DNA of 17,694 nucleotides from NCBI GenBank assembly GCA_035629935.1, contig DASQLQ010000061.1, forward strand, positions 1-17,694, read 5' to 3'. Below the pieces are notes generated by a model. The model did no database searches. It saw only the letters and a list, made by a program, of their open reading frames with translations, and was not told the DNA's origin. The position numbers and the translations under genes were made by a program. Origin of the DNA: DASQLQ01 sp035629935. GTDB taxonomy: Bacteria > Actinomycetota > CADDZG01 > WHSQ01. This document shows, in pieces, positions 6,454 through 14,511 of this stretch (position 1 is its first letter; the number at the start of each line of letters is the position of its first letter).

Positions 6454-7349
6454 CATTTGCGGTCGCCCTTCTCGCAGCAGCCGGACTGCTTTTGTTCGTG
6501 ACGGGCCTTCCCATCGCTAGAAGGGACAGCTTGCGCGATCGCGTGGAGCCTTTCCTCGGCGGTTATGGGGGGCGCCCGAGCAGACTTCTCGGAACCACAG
6601 AAGCAAGGACCCGGATCCCGAGATGGGCGACCGTGACGATCGGACGCGTGATGCCGATCGGGAGCCAAGCGCTCCCATCTCGCCTGCAAGCATCGGGCGT
6701 GAGCACAACGGTGGACGCCTATCGATTGGAGCAGGTGATCTGGGGGTTTGCCGGAGCGATCGCGGGGGCCGCTCTTTTGATCTTGGCCCGGGTCTTCTCC
6801 TCGGTCGATCTGAGGGCGTTGCCGGCCTTGATGGTCGTCGCTTTCCTAACCGGGTTCCTCGCACGTGATTGGTGGCTGAGCCAGCAGGTCGACCAGCGTC
6901 GAGCTCGACTAGCGGGGGAACTTCCAGCTGCCATCGACCTCGTGACCCTGAGCGTCATGGCAGGAGAGTCCGTTCCATCGGCTTGCGCGCGCGTGGCGAG
7001 ATCCCTGCCTTCGGGGATCGGCGCAGAATTCGATCGGGTAGTCGCCGATGTGCGATCGGGAACCCCGATCGTCGAGGCCCTCGAGATGATGAGCACGCGG
7101 ATCCCCGACCCCGCGATCTCCCGTTTCATGGACGCCTTGTGTACTGGGATCGAGAAGGGGGCTCCCCTGGCCGACACCCTCCGAGCTCAGTCCGAGGATG
7201 CTCGCGAGGCGAGGAGGCGACGCCTCCTGGAGCTGGGGGGCCGGCGAGAGATCGCAATGCTGGTGCCTGTGGTCTTCCTCGTTATGCCCACGGTCGTGGT
7301 TTTCGCGCTCTATCCCGGCCTCGTTTCCCTCGATCTCCTCGTTCTCTGA
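6450..7349 (+). CDS. tadC: TadC-like type II secretion F-domain membrane protein
   Basis: This 299-aa protein is the second T2SSF platform protein of the operon. It has an N-terminal membrane helix (about 3-20), paired helices (about 95-140), the cytoplasmic T2SSF domain (about 150-260) with ELPAAIDLVTLSVMAGESVP and the MSTRIPDPAISRFMDAL region, then a C-terminal helix (about 272-297). It pairs with TadB to make the assembly platform. The ATG start overlaps the tadB stop by 4 bp. It ends the overlapping gene string; an 84-nt gap follows. No prepilin, prepilin peptidase or TadE/F gene is present before or after it in the window. Confidence 0.9.
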   Translation: MTFAVALLAAAGLLLFVTGLPIARRDSLRDRVEPFLGGYGGRPSRLLGTTEARTRIPRWATVTIGRVMPIGSQALPSRLQASGVSTTVDAYRLEQVIWGFAGAIAGAALLILARVFSSVDLRALPALMVVAFLTGFLARDWWLSQQVDQRRARLAGELPAAIDLVTLSVMAGESVPSACARVARSLPSGIGAEFDRVVADVRSGTPIVEALEMMSTRIPDPAISRFMDALCTGIEKGAPLADTLRAQSEDAREARRRRLLELGGRREIAMLVPVVFLVMPTVVVFALYPGLVSLDLLVL

Positions 7350-7433
7350 CAGGTAATCCCTGGGACAAACTGGACTTTCTGGTAGGTTTCCCCATTGGCG
7401 AATGGCGGAGTCGAGTTAGAAGGGGCGGGTCCC

Positions 7434-7988
7434 ATGAAGAAGATCGTTGCCGGGCTGGCACTATTGACGTTGTTGCTCGTGTTCGTACCTGCGGCCACCG
7501 CAGTGGCGAAGAAGGGCGACGGCCGGCCCACTCACGGGTGCGCTCAAGCCGACGAGAACGACGGCGATGTCTACGACTCCACCTGTGATGGATCTGCATC
7601 GCAGAACGGCAACGGGGGAGGCAACGCCAACGGCAAGCCTTGCGCCGGTTGCGTCGGTGCCGCCGACAACAAGAACCCCAAGGGCCAGATGCCGAATGCA
7701 GACGAGGACGGCAACAACGGCTACGAGTGCGACGGCAACAACGGGATCGCCAAGGGCAACCCTGCGCACTCCGCTTGCGAGCCTTACTCTGGTGCCGCTC
7801 CGCGCGGCAACACGAAGAAACTCAATGCCAAGAACGCGAACGGCTTCAGCTTCCTGCAGAACGATGGCACCGAGGGCGCTACCGGTCAGCTGACGCTCCT
7901 CGCCCTTACGGCGGGCGCGATCCTGCTCACGAGTTACTACCTGCGTCGCGGCGTGCGGAGAAGGGCCGAGGCCTCTTCCTCCGAGTAG
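7434..7988 (+). CDS. Secreted Cys/Asn/Gly-rich protein with C-terminal membrane anchor
   Basis: This 184-aa protein has a clear signal peptide (1-25: MKK, hydrophobic core, ATAVA cleavage-like end). An exported low-complexity region follows, rich in Asn, Gly and Asp, with six cysteines (36, 51, 70, 73, 99, 115). Then comes a C-terminal hydrophobic helix (about 152-170) and an Arg-rich tail (RRGVRRR). Two acidic segments repeat a pattern: ADENDGDVYDSTCDG (39-53) and ADEDGNNGYECDG (89-101), like calcium-binding DxDxDG loops. No LPXTG is present. The ATG at 7434 has AGGGGCGGG just upstream and begins the signal peptide. It follows tadC after 84 nt in the same direction, so it may be the exported partner of the Tad-type apparatus; that is inference. 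I recall similar CVGxADNKNP segments in other actinobacterial secreted proteins. Confidence 0.75.
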   Translation: MKKIVAGLALLTLLLVFVPAATAVAKKGDGRPTHGCAQADENDGDVYDSTCDGSASQNGNGGGNANGKPCAGCVGAADNKNPKGQMPNADEDGNNGYECDGNNGIAKGNPAHSACEPYSGAAPRGNTKKLNAKNANGFSFLQNDGTEGATGQLTLLALTAGAILLTSYYLRRGVRRRAEASSSE

Positions 7989-7993
7989 GAGGA
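7977..7993. terminator. Weak hairpin between convergent genes
   Basis: TCCTCC (7977-7982) and GGAGGA (7988-7993) can form a 6-bp stem around GAGTA, straddling the stop codon of the secreted protein and facing the transketolase gene end at 7998. There is no T run, so termination from this hairpin alone is doubtful. Confidence 0.25.
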
Positions 7994-7997
7994 GCAG

Positions 7998-8957
7998 CTA
8001 GTCCTTAAGGATCCTCCGAGCGGCGTCCAGGATCGCGTCGGGCGTCAATCCATATTGCGCTAACAACTCGTCGGGCTTGCCGCTGGTCGCGTAGGTGTCG
8101 CCCAGGTCGACGAACGCCATCCGGGTGGGCCGCTTCTCCGCCACGACCATGGACACGATCGAACCCAGGCCCCCGAAAGCCAGATGCTCTTCGGCCACGA
8201 CGATGCCTTTGGTCTCGTTAGCCGCCTTCTCGATCGCTTCCGTGTCGATGGGTTTGACGGTGTGCATGTCGAGCACTCGGGCTTCCACGCCTTCGTCGGC
8301 GAGCGCTGCTGCCGCGTCGAGAGCCATCGCAACCATGATCCCGTTGGCGATGATCGTCACGGTGTCGCCCTCACGCAGGGTGTTGGCGCGTCCGATGTGG
8401 AAGTCCGACTGGTCTTTGTAGAGAACGGGAACCTTTGGCCGGCCGCAGCGCAAGAAAGTGGGGCCCTCCCGTTCGAGCATGGCTTTGGTCGCGGCCCGCG
8501 CAGATGCTTCGTCTGCAGGCACGATCACGGTGAACCCTGGAAGGGCGCAGGCCAAGGCCACGTCCTCGATCGCCATCTGCGACGGACCGTCTTCGCCGAT
8601 GGAGATCCCCGCGTGCGAGCCGACGAGCTTGACGTTGAGGTTAGGGAAGGCGACCGACATACGGATCTGATCGAAGGCGTTCGCCATCAGGAAGATCGAG
8701 AACGACGCTGCCACCGGGATCTTGCCCGCCGCCGCCAGGCCCGCTGCGATGCCGACCAGGTTGGACTCGGCGATCCCGACGTTGAAGAAGCGCTCCGGAT
8801 ACTTCTCGCCGAACTTGTTCGTGAACGTCGAGTTGTTCACGTCCCCGTCGACCACCACGATGCGCTCATCCGAACCTGCTTCCGCGAGTGCCTCGCCAAA
8901 CGCTTCCCGGGTAGCCATCCCTTCGGTGAAGTCGACCCGGCTCAGTCCGAAGCTCAT
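7998..8957 (-). CDS. Transketolase, C-terminal subunit
   Basis: This 319-aa protein is the second half of a split transketolase, with a pyrimidine-binding domain (about 1-170, starting ATREAFGEALAEAGSDERIVVVDGDV) and the C-terminal transketolase domain (about 190-310). The catalytic Glu that contacts the thiamine aminopyrimidine is expected in the FNVGIAESNLVGIAAGLA segment, and it is there. Transketolase moves two-carbon units between sugar phosphates in the pentose phosphate pathway. The start at 8957 overlaps the stop of the N-terminal subunit gene by 4 bp (ATGA), so the halves are coupled. A longer open frame upstream is only antisense-free overlap with that gene. DXS-like or other TPP enzymes share the fold, but the pair with the upstream gene fits split transketolase. 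Confidence 0.93.
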   Translation of the reverse strand: MSFGLSRVDFTEGMATREAFGEALAEAGSDERIVVVDGDVNNSTFTNKFGEKYPERFFNVGIAESNLVGIAAGLAAAGKIPVAASFSIFLMANAFDQIRMSVAFPNLNVKLVGSHAGISIGEDGPSQMAIEDVALACALPGFTVIVPADEASARAATKAMLEREGPTFLRCGRPKVPVLYKDQSDFHIGRANTLREGDTVTIIANGIMVAMALDAAAALADEGVEARVLDMHTVKPIDTEAIEKAANETKGIVVAEEHLAFGGLGSIVSMVVAEKRPTRMAFVDLGDTYATSGKPDELLAQYGLTPDAILDAARRILKD

Positions 8958-9796
8958 GCGCCCACCCCCACGTCCTCGAGTGCCCGTTGCATCTCTTCGG
9001 GCGGGATCGGTTTGCCGTGCCATTTGTCTTGAGCTTCCTCGAGCAGCTTCACGCCTTTGCCCTTGATCGTGTTTGCGACGATCGCTTGCGGTCGGCCGGA
9101 GACGTTGCGGGCCCACTGGAAGGCCTGTTCGACCTCGTCGAGTGAATGTCCGTCGATGACCGTCACCTCCCAGCCGAAGTCGCGGAGCTTGTCATCGAGA
9201 GGATCGAGCGGCTGGACGTCTTTGACCCACCCCGTCTGCTGGTTCTGGTTGCGGTCGACGATGAGCGTGAGGTTGTCGAGGCCGTGATTGCCTGCATGCA
9301 TCGCCGCCTCCCACACCTGCCCCTGTTCGCTCTCGCCGTCGCCGACCATGACGTAGGTCCGGTAGTCACGCTTGTCGATTCGGGCGGCATGGGCATGACC
9401 CACGCCCATAGAAAGACCTTGTCCGAGGGATCCGGTCGACGCTTCGACGCCGGCCAGGCGACACATGTTGGGGTGCCCTTCGAGCGGGGAACCGAGTTTG
9501 CGCAACGTCAACAGATCGTCCTCGGGGAAGTAGCCGGCAACCGCCAGCACCGCGTACAGAGCGGGAGCACCATGGCCTTTCGAGAGGATGAATCGGTCTC
9601 GATCCGGATTGCGCGGTTCCTTCGGGTCGTAGCGCATGACGCCGCCGAAGTAGAGAACGGTGATGACCTCGACCATGGAGAGCGATGTGGACGGGTGTCC
9701 GGAACCTGCTTCGGTCGTCGAGGTGATGATGTGTCTTCTGAGCCTGCGGGTTATGTCCTCGAGCATTGGTCTGTCTTCGGTTCGCGCCTGCGGCAT
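8954..9796 (-). CDS. Transketolase, N-terminal (TPP-binding) subunit
   Basis: This 280-aa protein is the TPP-binding half of a split transketolase. Visible motifs are HIITSTTEAGSGHPSTSLSM near the N-terminus, DRFILSKGHGAPALYA (about 67-82), TGSLGQGLSMGVGHA (about 120-134) and the TPP/Mg motif GDGESEQGQVWEA followed by DRNQNQ (about 153-187). Full-length transketolases are about 650 aa; here the two halves are separate genes with a 4-bp overlap, as in many Firmicutes, Actinobacteria and archaea. The start at 9796 has a good Shine-Dalgarno (GGAGG) 5 nt upstream. It follows the mannosyltransferase gene by 76 nt on the same strand and may share its transcript. Confidence 0.93.
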   Translation of the reverse strand: MPQARTEDRPMLEDITRRLRRHIITSTTEAGSGHPSTSLSMVEVITVLYFGGVMRYDPKEPRNPDRDRFILSKGHGAPALYAVLAVAGYFPEDDLLTLRKLGSPLEGHPNMCRLAGVEASTGSLGQGLSMGVGHAHAARIDKRDYRTYVMVGDGESEQGQVWEAAMHAGNHGLDNLTLIVDRNQNQQTGWVKDVQPLDPLDDKLRDFGWEVTVIDGHSLDEVEQAFQWARNVSGRPQAIVANTIKGKGVKLLEEAQDKWHGKPIPPEEMQRALEDVGVGA

Positions 9797-9872
9797 TCAA
9801 CCTCCAGCGGATAGAGCTTCGGTTTCGACATATCCAACCACAAGCAACTTCGCGACCTCTTGGAGATTCAGG

Positions 9873-11312
9873 TCAGGGGAGCCAGCACCATCCCAAAGGA
9901 GTGAGGTGCGGGGCGGCAGGTTCCTCGACCTTTTCGAAGCGGGTCGAGCCGTTGACGGTTGACTTCTTGAAGTAGATGAAGGGGGCGTGGTCGCGGCGCT
10001 CACAATTGTCGAACGCGAACATGCGAGCGTCGAGCGCACCGCGAGACAGCGGAGCGTACGTCAGCACCGGGTAATAGAACGCGAGTGAGGCCACTGCGAA
10101 CAGCGCCACCCCGGCCACGACGACGCGGCCGATCTTCTTACGGACCAGGTCCATAGCGACATACCCCAAGGCCATGTACATGAACGGCAACGCGGGCAAC
10201 AGGTACCAGATGAAGAGCGCCGACCGGTCCCAGGTGAAGAAGAGGAAGGGCACGAGGGAATAGACGAGCCAGGGCGGATAGGCCCACACGAATCCGCCCA
10301 GAAGAACGCCTTCAGGTTCCCGAGGGTCCTGCCGGCGGGCCCACCTGAACGCGATGTAGATCAACACGACTATGGACAGGGTCCAGATCACTGGGTTCCC
10401 CGTGTCGACCACCGTCCGGATGGAGTCGCCGGGCGTGTAGATGAAAGGGGCTCCTCGTTTGGCGAGCGGCCACGACCAGGGTGGCGACGCGGACTGGTGT
10501 TCCCAGATCAGTTGAGCGTGGAAGGAAAAGATGTGCGCTTGTCGCTCCCACAGTGCGTTCAGCCACGAACCCTCGATCCACGGCCACGACACCAGGGCGC
10601 CGCGGACGTGACCCACGAAAGTGGTTGCGTAAACAGCCATGGGCACGAGCACGAATGTCAGGAAAAGGGACGGGCCTTGTTCCGCCAGCGTCACCAACAG
10701 GTGTTTCTTTCGGTCGCGTCGGCGGTGGTCCTCCCACGCGAAACTCAAGAAGGCGATCGCGAACAAGGTAAGTAGACCGGTCCACTTCGTTGCAATGGCA
10801 GCTCCCGCTGCCGCCCCGGCCGCGAGTCGCCATGGTCGCGTACCACCAGACCTTCCCTTCTCGAACAGCCGGTTTCGATCGAGCACGAGGAAGACGAAAG
10901 CAAGAACGACGAAGAACAAGAGATAGATGTCGAGCATCGCCACCCGCGAATGAACGATGGCCATGAAATCGACGGCCAGCCCTCCCGCGGCGATGGTGGC
11001 TCCCAGGGTGGATCGCAAGAGGAGACGAGCAAGCAGATAGAGGAGGGCAACCGTGAGGGTTCCAAAGACGACCGACAGGATCCTTTGGGAGAAGGGGGTG
11101 TATCCCCAGATGTGCATCGGCAGGGACATGATCCATTTGCCCAAGGGAGGGTGTTCGAGGTTGCCCTCGCGAGCCAAGCCGCATATCGCCTTAGATGAGT
11201 GGGCGTACCAGCAGGCATTGCTCGCGTAGACCTGCTCGTCGCCCAGTTCACCCAAGGGCGTGAGGAATCGCACTCCGCGCACGAGGCCGGCGACGGTCGT
11301 CACGGCCGTCAT
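9873..11312 (-). CDS. Pmt-like polyprenyl-phosphate mannose–protein mannosyltransferase (GT39)
   Basis: This protein of 479 aa from the ATG at 11312 has about ten membrane helices and the features of the PMT/GT39 family: an acidic DE pair in the first extracytoplasmic loop (GELGDEQVYASN, D25-E26), HPPLGKWIM (54-62), and the SRVAMLDIYLLFF segment after the next helices. Actinobacterial Pmt moves mannose from polyprenyl-phosphate-mannose to Ser/Thr of exported proteins at the membrane outer face. The N-terminus is uncertain: the frame stays open for 37 codons upstream with no ATG, GTG or TTG, yet the residues just before (SRPDWIA) look like the start of the first helix. Neighbours give no direct functional link. 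Closely related GT83/ArnT-type transferases are the alternative. Confidence 0.85.
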   Translation of the reverse strand: MTAVTTVAGLVRGVRFLTPLGELGDEQVYASNACWYAHSSKAICGLAREGNLEHPPLGKWIMSLPMHIWGYTPFSQRILSVVFGTLTVALLYLLARLLLRSTLGATIAAGGLAVDFMAIVHSRVAMLDIYLLFFVVLAFVFLVLDRNRLFEKGRSGGTRPWRLAAGAAAGAAIATKWTGLLTLFAIAFLSFAWEDHRRRDRKKHLLVTLAEQGPSLFLTFVLVPMAVYATTFVGHVRGALVSWPWIEGSWLNALWERQAHIFSFHAQLIWEHQSASPPWSWPLAKRGAPFIYTPGDSIRTVVDTGNPVIWTLSIVVLIYIAFRWARRQDPREPEGVLLGGFVWAYPPWLVYSLVPFLFFTWDRSALFIWYLLPALPFMYMALGYVAMDLVRKKIGRVVVAGVALFAVASLAFYYPVLTYAPLSRGALDARMFAFDNCERRDHAPFIYFKKSTVNGSTRFEKVEEPAAPHLTPLGWCWLP

Positions 11313-11447
11313 GGCGATCCAATCGGGCCGAGACCACAGCGGCGCGCTCGGGCGGGTTTCTATTCGTTGTCTCCCTCGGATTCGCGTTGCATTCAGAGGT
11401 ATCGGATCACGGGTCGAGGTTAGTTAACGCCCCGTAGGATGCCCCCG
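11313..11447. other. Divergent promoter region between mannosyltransferase and hisS
   Basis: These 135 nt hold the outward starts of two genes. Toward hisS there is a leaderless-type -10 (11435-11440). Toward the mannosyltransferase, an AT-rich TTAACTAACC (about 11418-11427, minus) is a possible -10 area, and GGGAGA (11375-11370, minus) is Shine-Dalgarno-like but faces no standard start codon. No repeats or other genes are seen. Confidence 0.5.
11435..11440 (+). promoter_or_regulatory. -10 element of hisS (leaderless type)
   Basis: TAGGAT fits the actinobacterial TAnnnT -10. It is followed by 7 nt (GCCCCCG) and then the ATG at 11448, so transcription would begin at the start codon. No convincing -35 is seen. 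Confidence 0.5.
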
Positions 11448-12710
11448 ATGAGCACCGAAAACCAAGCATTCCGGGCCCCAAAGGGCACGAATGACGTCAT
11501 TCCTCCTCAGTCGTGGGAGTGGCAGGGAGCAACGCGCCTGGCGCTCGATACGTTCGCGACCGCCGGCTACGCCCCGATCGAGACACCGATATTCGAGCAC
11601 ACGGAGGTCTTCGAGCGCGGCGTCGGTGCCAATAGTGAAGTCGTCGGCAAGCAGATGTACACCTTCGAGGACCGCGCCGGTCGCTCATTGACCCTCAGGC
11701 CCGAGCTGACGGCTCCGACTGTGCGTGCCGTTCTGGAGCACGGGCTCCACCGCGGCCCCCTGCCGGTCAAGCTCGCATACGCGGGCCCGATGTTCCGGCA
11801 GGAACGCCCACAGAAGGGTCGCTACAGGCAGTTCTTCCAGGTAGGGGTGGAAGCCATCGGGTCGGACGATCCGAAGGTGGACGCAGAGGTGATCGAGGTT
11901 GCCATGCGATATCTGCGCGCAGCCGGTGTCGAGCCGGTTCTTCATCTCAACTCGATCGGGCACCTCGATCGTTCTTGCCGGAGCGGCTTCATGGAAACCC
12001 TCGTCGCTTTCTTGAAAGAGAACGCGTCTTCTCTGGCCGAAGAGGACAGAGATCGCGTGTCAACGAATCCACTGCGTACGTTCGATTCCAAGGAACCAGA
12101 AACGATCGAGGTCATGAAGCAAGCTCCTCTGATCACGGACCATCTGTGCGACTCGTGTCGGAAACACTTCGAGACGGTTCAGGATCTGCTCGGGCATGTC
12201 GGCGTCTCATTCATCTTGGCGCCTCGTTTAGTGCGCGGCCTCGACTACTACACACGCACCGCCTTCGAGTTCACCTCGGAAGGTCTCGGGTCGCAGAACG
12301 CGGTCGGTGGCGGCGGTCGCTACGACGGTCTGGCGGAGTCACTGGGGGGCGATCCGTTGCCTGGCATCGGTTTCGCGCTTGGTCTCGACCGGATCTTGCT
12401 GGCACGCACCGGGACGGAAGCCGAGACCCCGAGCATGCACGTGTATGTGGTCTCGATCGGTGAAGAAGCAGGCCGAGAAGCTTTGCGGATCGTGACTCAT
12501 CTGAGGTCTAACGGCATCAGTGCGGATCTCGATCTCGGGGGCCGCGCGATGAAGGGGCAGATGAAAGACGCGTCCCGGTCCGGCGCACGGTGGGCCGTGA
12601 TCATCGGTGATGAGGAGTTGGTGTCGGGCAACGTCACCCTCAAAGACCTATCCGACGGAACACAAGAGACGGTGTCATTCGAAGACATAGAGAAGCGGGT
12701 TAGCCAATGA
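11448..12710 (+). CDS. hisS: Histidine–tRNA ligase
   Basis: This 420-aa class II aminoacyl-tRNA synthetase charges tRNA-His. It contains the N-terminal FRAPKGTNDVIP, the motif 1 region, TLRPELTAP (82-90), motif 2 with FRQERPQKGRYRQFFQ (116-131), the HisRS-specific LVRGLDYYTRTAFEF (261-275) and GGGGRYDGL (287-295), motif 3 GIGFALGLDRIL (306-317), and the C-terminal anticodon-binding domain (about 330-420). A CxxC pair (C234, C237) occurs in the insertion domain. The start at 11448 is preferred over the in-frame ATG at 11439 because the latter lies inside the TAGGAT -10 and has no ribosome site of its own. It overlaps aspS by 4 bp (ATGA), the usual hisS–aspS pairing. Confidence 0.97.
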   Translation: MSTENQAFRAPKGTNDVIPPQSWEWQGATRLALDTFATAGYAPIETPIFEHTEVFERGVGANSEVVGKQMYTFEDRAGRSLTLRPELTAPTVRAVLEHGLHRGPLPVKLAYAGPMFRQERPQKGRYRQFFQVGVEAIGSDDPKVDAEVIEVAMRYLRAAGVEPVLHLNSIGHLDRSCRSGFMETLVAFLKENASSLAEEDRDRVSTNPLRTFDSKEPETIEVMKQAPLITDHLCDSCRKHFETVQDLLGHVGVSFILAPRLVRGLDYYTRTAFEFTSEGLGSQNAVGGGGRYDGLAESLGGDPLPGIGFALGLDRILLARTGTEAETPSMHVYVVSIGEEAGREALRIVTHLRSNGISADLDLGGRAMKGQMKDASRSGARWAVIIGDEELVSGNVTLKDLSDGTQETVSFEDIEKRVSQ

Positions 12711-14506
12711 TGCGAACACACCGCTGCGGCGAGCTCCGCAGCGACCACGCCGGACAGAACGTGACGTTGTGTGGGTGGGTCGATACCCGCCGGGACCACG
12801 GAGGCGTGACCTTCATCGACCTGCGGGACACCGCCGGGGTCGTCCAGGTCGTGTTCGACGAGGGGGTGTCGACAAGCGCCCATCAGAACGCGCAGGCGTT
12901 GCGTAACGAGTTCTGCATAAAGATCGAAGGCGAGGTCAGACCTCGACGTGAGGGGACGGTGAACGACCGGCTCGCCACCGGTCAGGTCGAGGTGGCGGCC
13001 AAGGCGGTCGAGGTGCTGGGTGCGGCCGAGACCCCACCTTTCCAGATCGACGAGCACATGGAAGTGGACGAGCAGCTGCGTCTCAAGTACCGCTTCCTCG
13101 ATCTGCGGCGTGAGTCGATGAGCAACAACCTGAAGCTTCGGCATCAGATCGTTTCGGCGATCAGGCGCTTCTACGACTCGGAGGGCTTCGTCGAGATAGA
13201 GACGCCGATGCTTACGCGGTCAACTCCGGAGGGCGCCCGCGACTACTTGGTTCCGTCTCGAGTCCACCCGGGCACGTTCTTCGCCCTGCCGCAGTCACCG
13301 CAGTTGTTCAAACAGCTTTTCATGGTCGCCGGGATGGATCGCTACTACCAGATAGTGAAGTGCTTCAGGGATGAAGACCTCCGTGCCGACCGGCAACCGG
13401 AGTTCACGCAACTCGACCTCGAGATGTCCTTCGTCGAGGTAGAGGACATCCTGGCCAGCACGGAACGGATGCTGAAGTCCGTGTGGAAGGAAGTTCTGGG
13501 TGTCGAGCTGAACACTTTCCCGCGGCTCACATTCCACGAATCGATGGAACGATTCGGAAACGACAAGCCCGATCTCCGGTTCGAGATGGAGCTGATCGAC
13601 CTGGCGGACGTTTTCTCGGGCACGGAGGTGAAGGTGTTCCGCTCGGTTCTCGATTCGGACGGAGCGGTGAAAGCGATCGTGGTTCCCGGCCAGGGCGGTC
13701 TGGGCCGGAAGGACCTCGATGGGATCGTCGATAGCGCTAAGGCCCTGGGGGCCGGGGGCCTCGTGTGGGTCGCCGTCACGTCCGAAGGTTTCAAATCCCC
13801 GATCGACAAGTTCTTCAGCGAGACCGAGCGATCGGACCTCGTCAAGGCGACCGGCGCCGCCGAAGGCGACTTGATCCTGATCATCGCCGACGCTCGAGTG
13901 GCGATCGTCTACAAGGTGCTCGGTGGATTGCGGACTCGCCTTGCAGAGCGCTTCGGGATGATCCCGGACGTTGATCGTTCGGATCCCGAACACTGGAAGT
14001 TCGCATGGATCATCGACTTCCCGTGGTTCGACTGGAACGAAGAAGAGAAGCGCTGGGACCCGATCCACCATCCATTCACCGGTGTCGTCGAGGAAACGCT
14101 CGAGTTCCTCGAAACCGATCCGGCCAAGGTGATCTCGAAGTCCTACGACATCACTCTCAACGGATGGGAACTGGCATCGGGAAGCATCAGGATCCACGAT
14201 CGGGCGATGCAAGAGCGCGTCTTCTCCGCCTTGGGTATCGGTCCCGAGGAGCAGCAGGAGAAGTTCGGTTTCCTACTCAACGCATTTCGTTACGGAGCAC
14301 CGCCGCACGGGGGTATCGCGCCGGGGATCGACCGCATCGTTGCACTGGCCGCGGGGGAGACCAACATCCGTGAAGTCATCGCATTCCCGAAGACGCAGAC
14401 AGCGTTCGACCCACTTACGGGAGCTCCGGCCCCCGTGGACGAGGATCAGCTGAAGGCCCTGTATCTGAGATCGATCGCCCCCAAACCGGAGACGGAGCCG
14501 GAGTAG
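12707..14506 (+). CDS. aspS: Aspartate–tRNA ligase, probably nondiscriminating (Asp/Asn)
   Basis: This 599-aa bacterial-type class IIb synthetase has an OB-fold anticodon domain (about 1-110), the catalytic core with motif 2 CFRDEDLRADRQPEFTQLD (about 219-237), a GAD insertion domain (about 290-400), and motif 3 GIAPGIDRIVALA (about 535-547). Residue 31 is His in RRDHGGVTFIDLRD and a Gly stands at 83. In Pseudomonas aeruginosa AspRS, His31 and Gly82 mark the nondiscriminating form that also loads Asp onto tRNA-Asn for later amidation by GatCAB, whereas E. coli-type discriminating enzymes have Leu at the first site. The start overlaps the hisS stop, and rarA begins 5 nt after its stop. Confidence 0.96.
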   Translation: MMRTHRCGELRSDHAGQNVTLCGWVDTRRDHGGVTFIDLRDTAGVVQVVFDEGVSTSAHQNAQALRNEFCIKIEGEVRPRREGTVNDRLATGQVEVAAKAVEVLGAAETPPFQIDEHMEVDEQLRLKYRFLDLRRESMSNNLKLRHQIVSAIRRFYDSEGFVEIETPMLTRSTPEGARDYLVPSRVHPGTFFALPQSPQLFKQLFMVAGMDRYYQIVKCFRDEDLRADRQPEFTQLDLEMSFVEVEDILASTERMLKSVWKEVLGVELNTFPRLTFHESMERFGNDKPDLRFEMELIDLADVFSGTEVKVFRSVLDSDGAVKAIVVPGQGGLGRKDLDGIVDSAKALGAGGLVWVAVTSEGFKSPIDKFFSETERSDLVKATGAAEGDLILIIADARVAIVYKVLGGLRTRLAERFGMIPDVDRSDPEHWKFAWIIDFPWFDWNEEEKRWDPIHHPFTGVVEETLEFLETDPAKVISKSYDITLNGWELASGSIRIHDRAMQERVFSALGIGPEEQQEKFGFLLNAFRYGAPPHGGIAPGIDRIVALAAGETNIREVIAFPKTQTAFDPLTGAPAPVDEDQLKALYLRSIAPKPETEPE

Positions 14507-14511
14507 CCGGG

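Noticed and set aside
7600..7780. CRISPR or tandem DNA repeat in the Asn/Gly-rich region
   Set aside because: The repetition is at the amino-acid level with varied DNA; no regular repeat-spacer structure is present.
8184..9032. Plus-strand open frame of 282 codons opposite the transketolase genes
   Set aside because: It is a mirror of strongly conserved transketolase codons and crosses the junction between the two halves.
8954..9116. Longer start for the C-terminal transketolase subunit (9116)
   Set aside because: The extra 53 residues are Arg-rich out-of-frame translation of the N-terminal subunit gene; the ATG at 8957 gives the normal domain start and a 4-bp overlap.
7998..9796. Broken transketolase pseudogene by frameshift
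   Set aside because: Both halves are complete at the domain level and joined by a clean ATGA overlap; split transketolases are established in several phyla.
13295..14212. Minus-strand open frame of 305 codons opposite aspS
   Set aside because: It is antisense to conserved AspRS core motifs, with no domain or ribosome site of its own.
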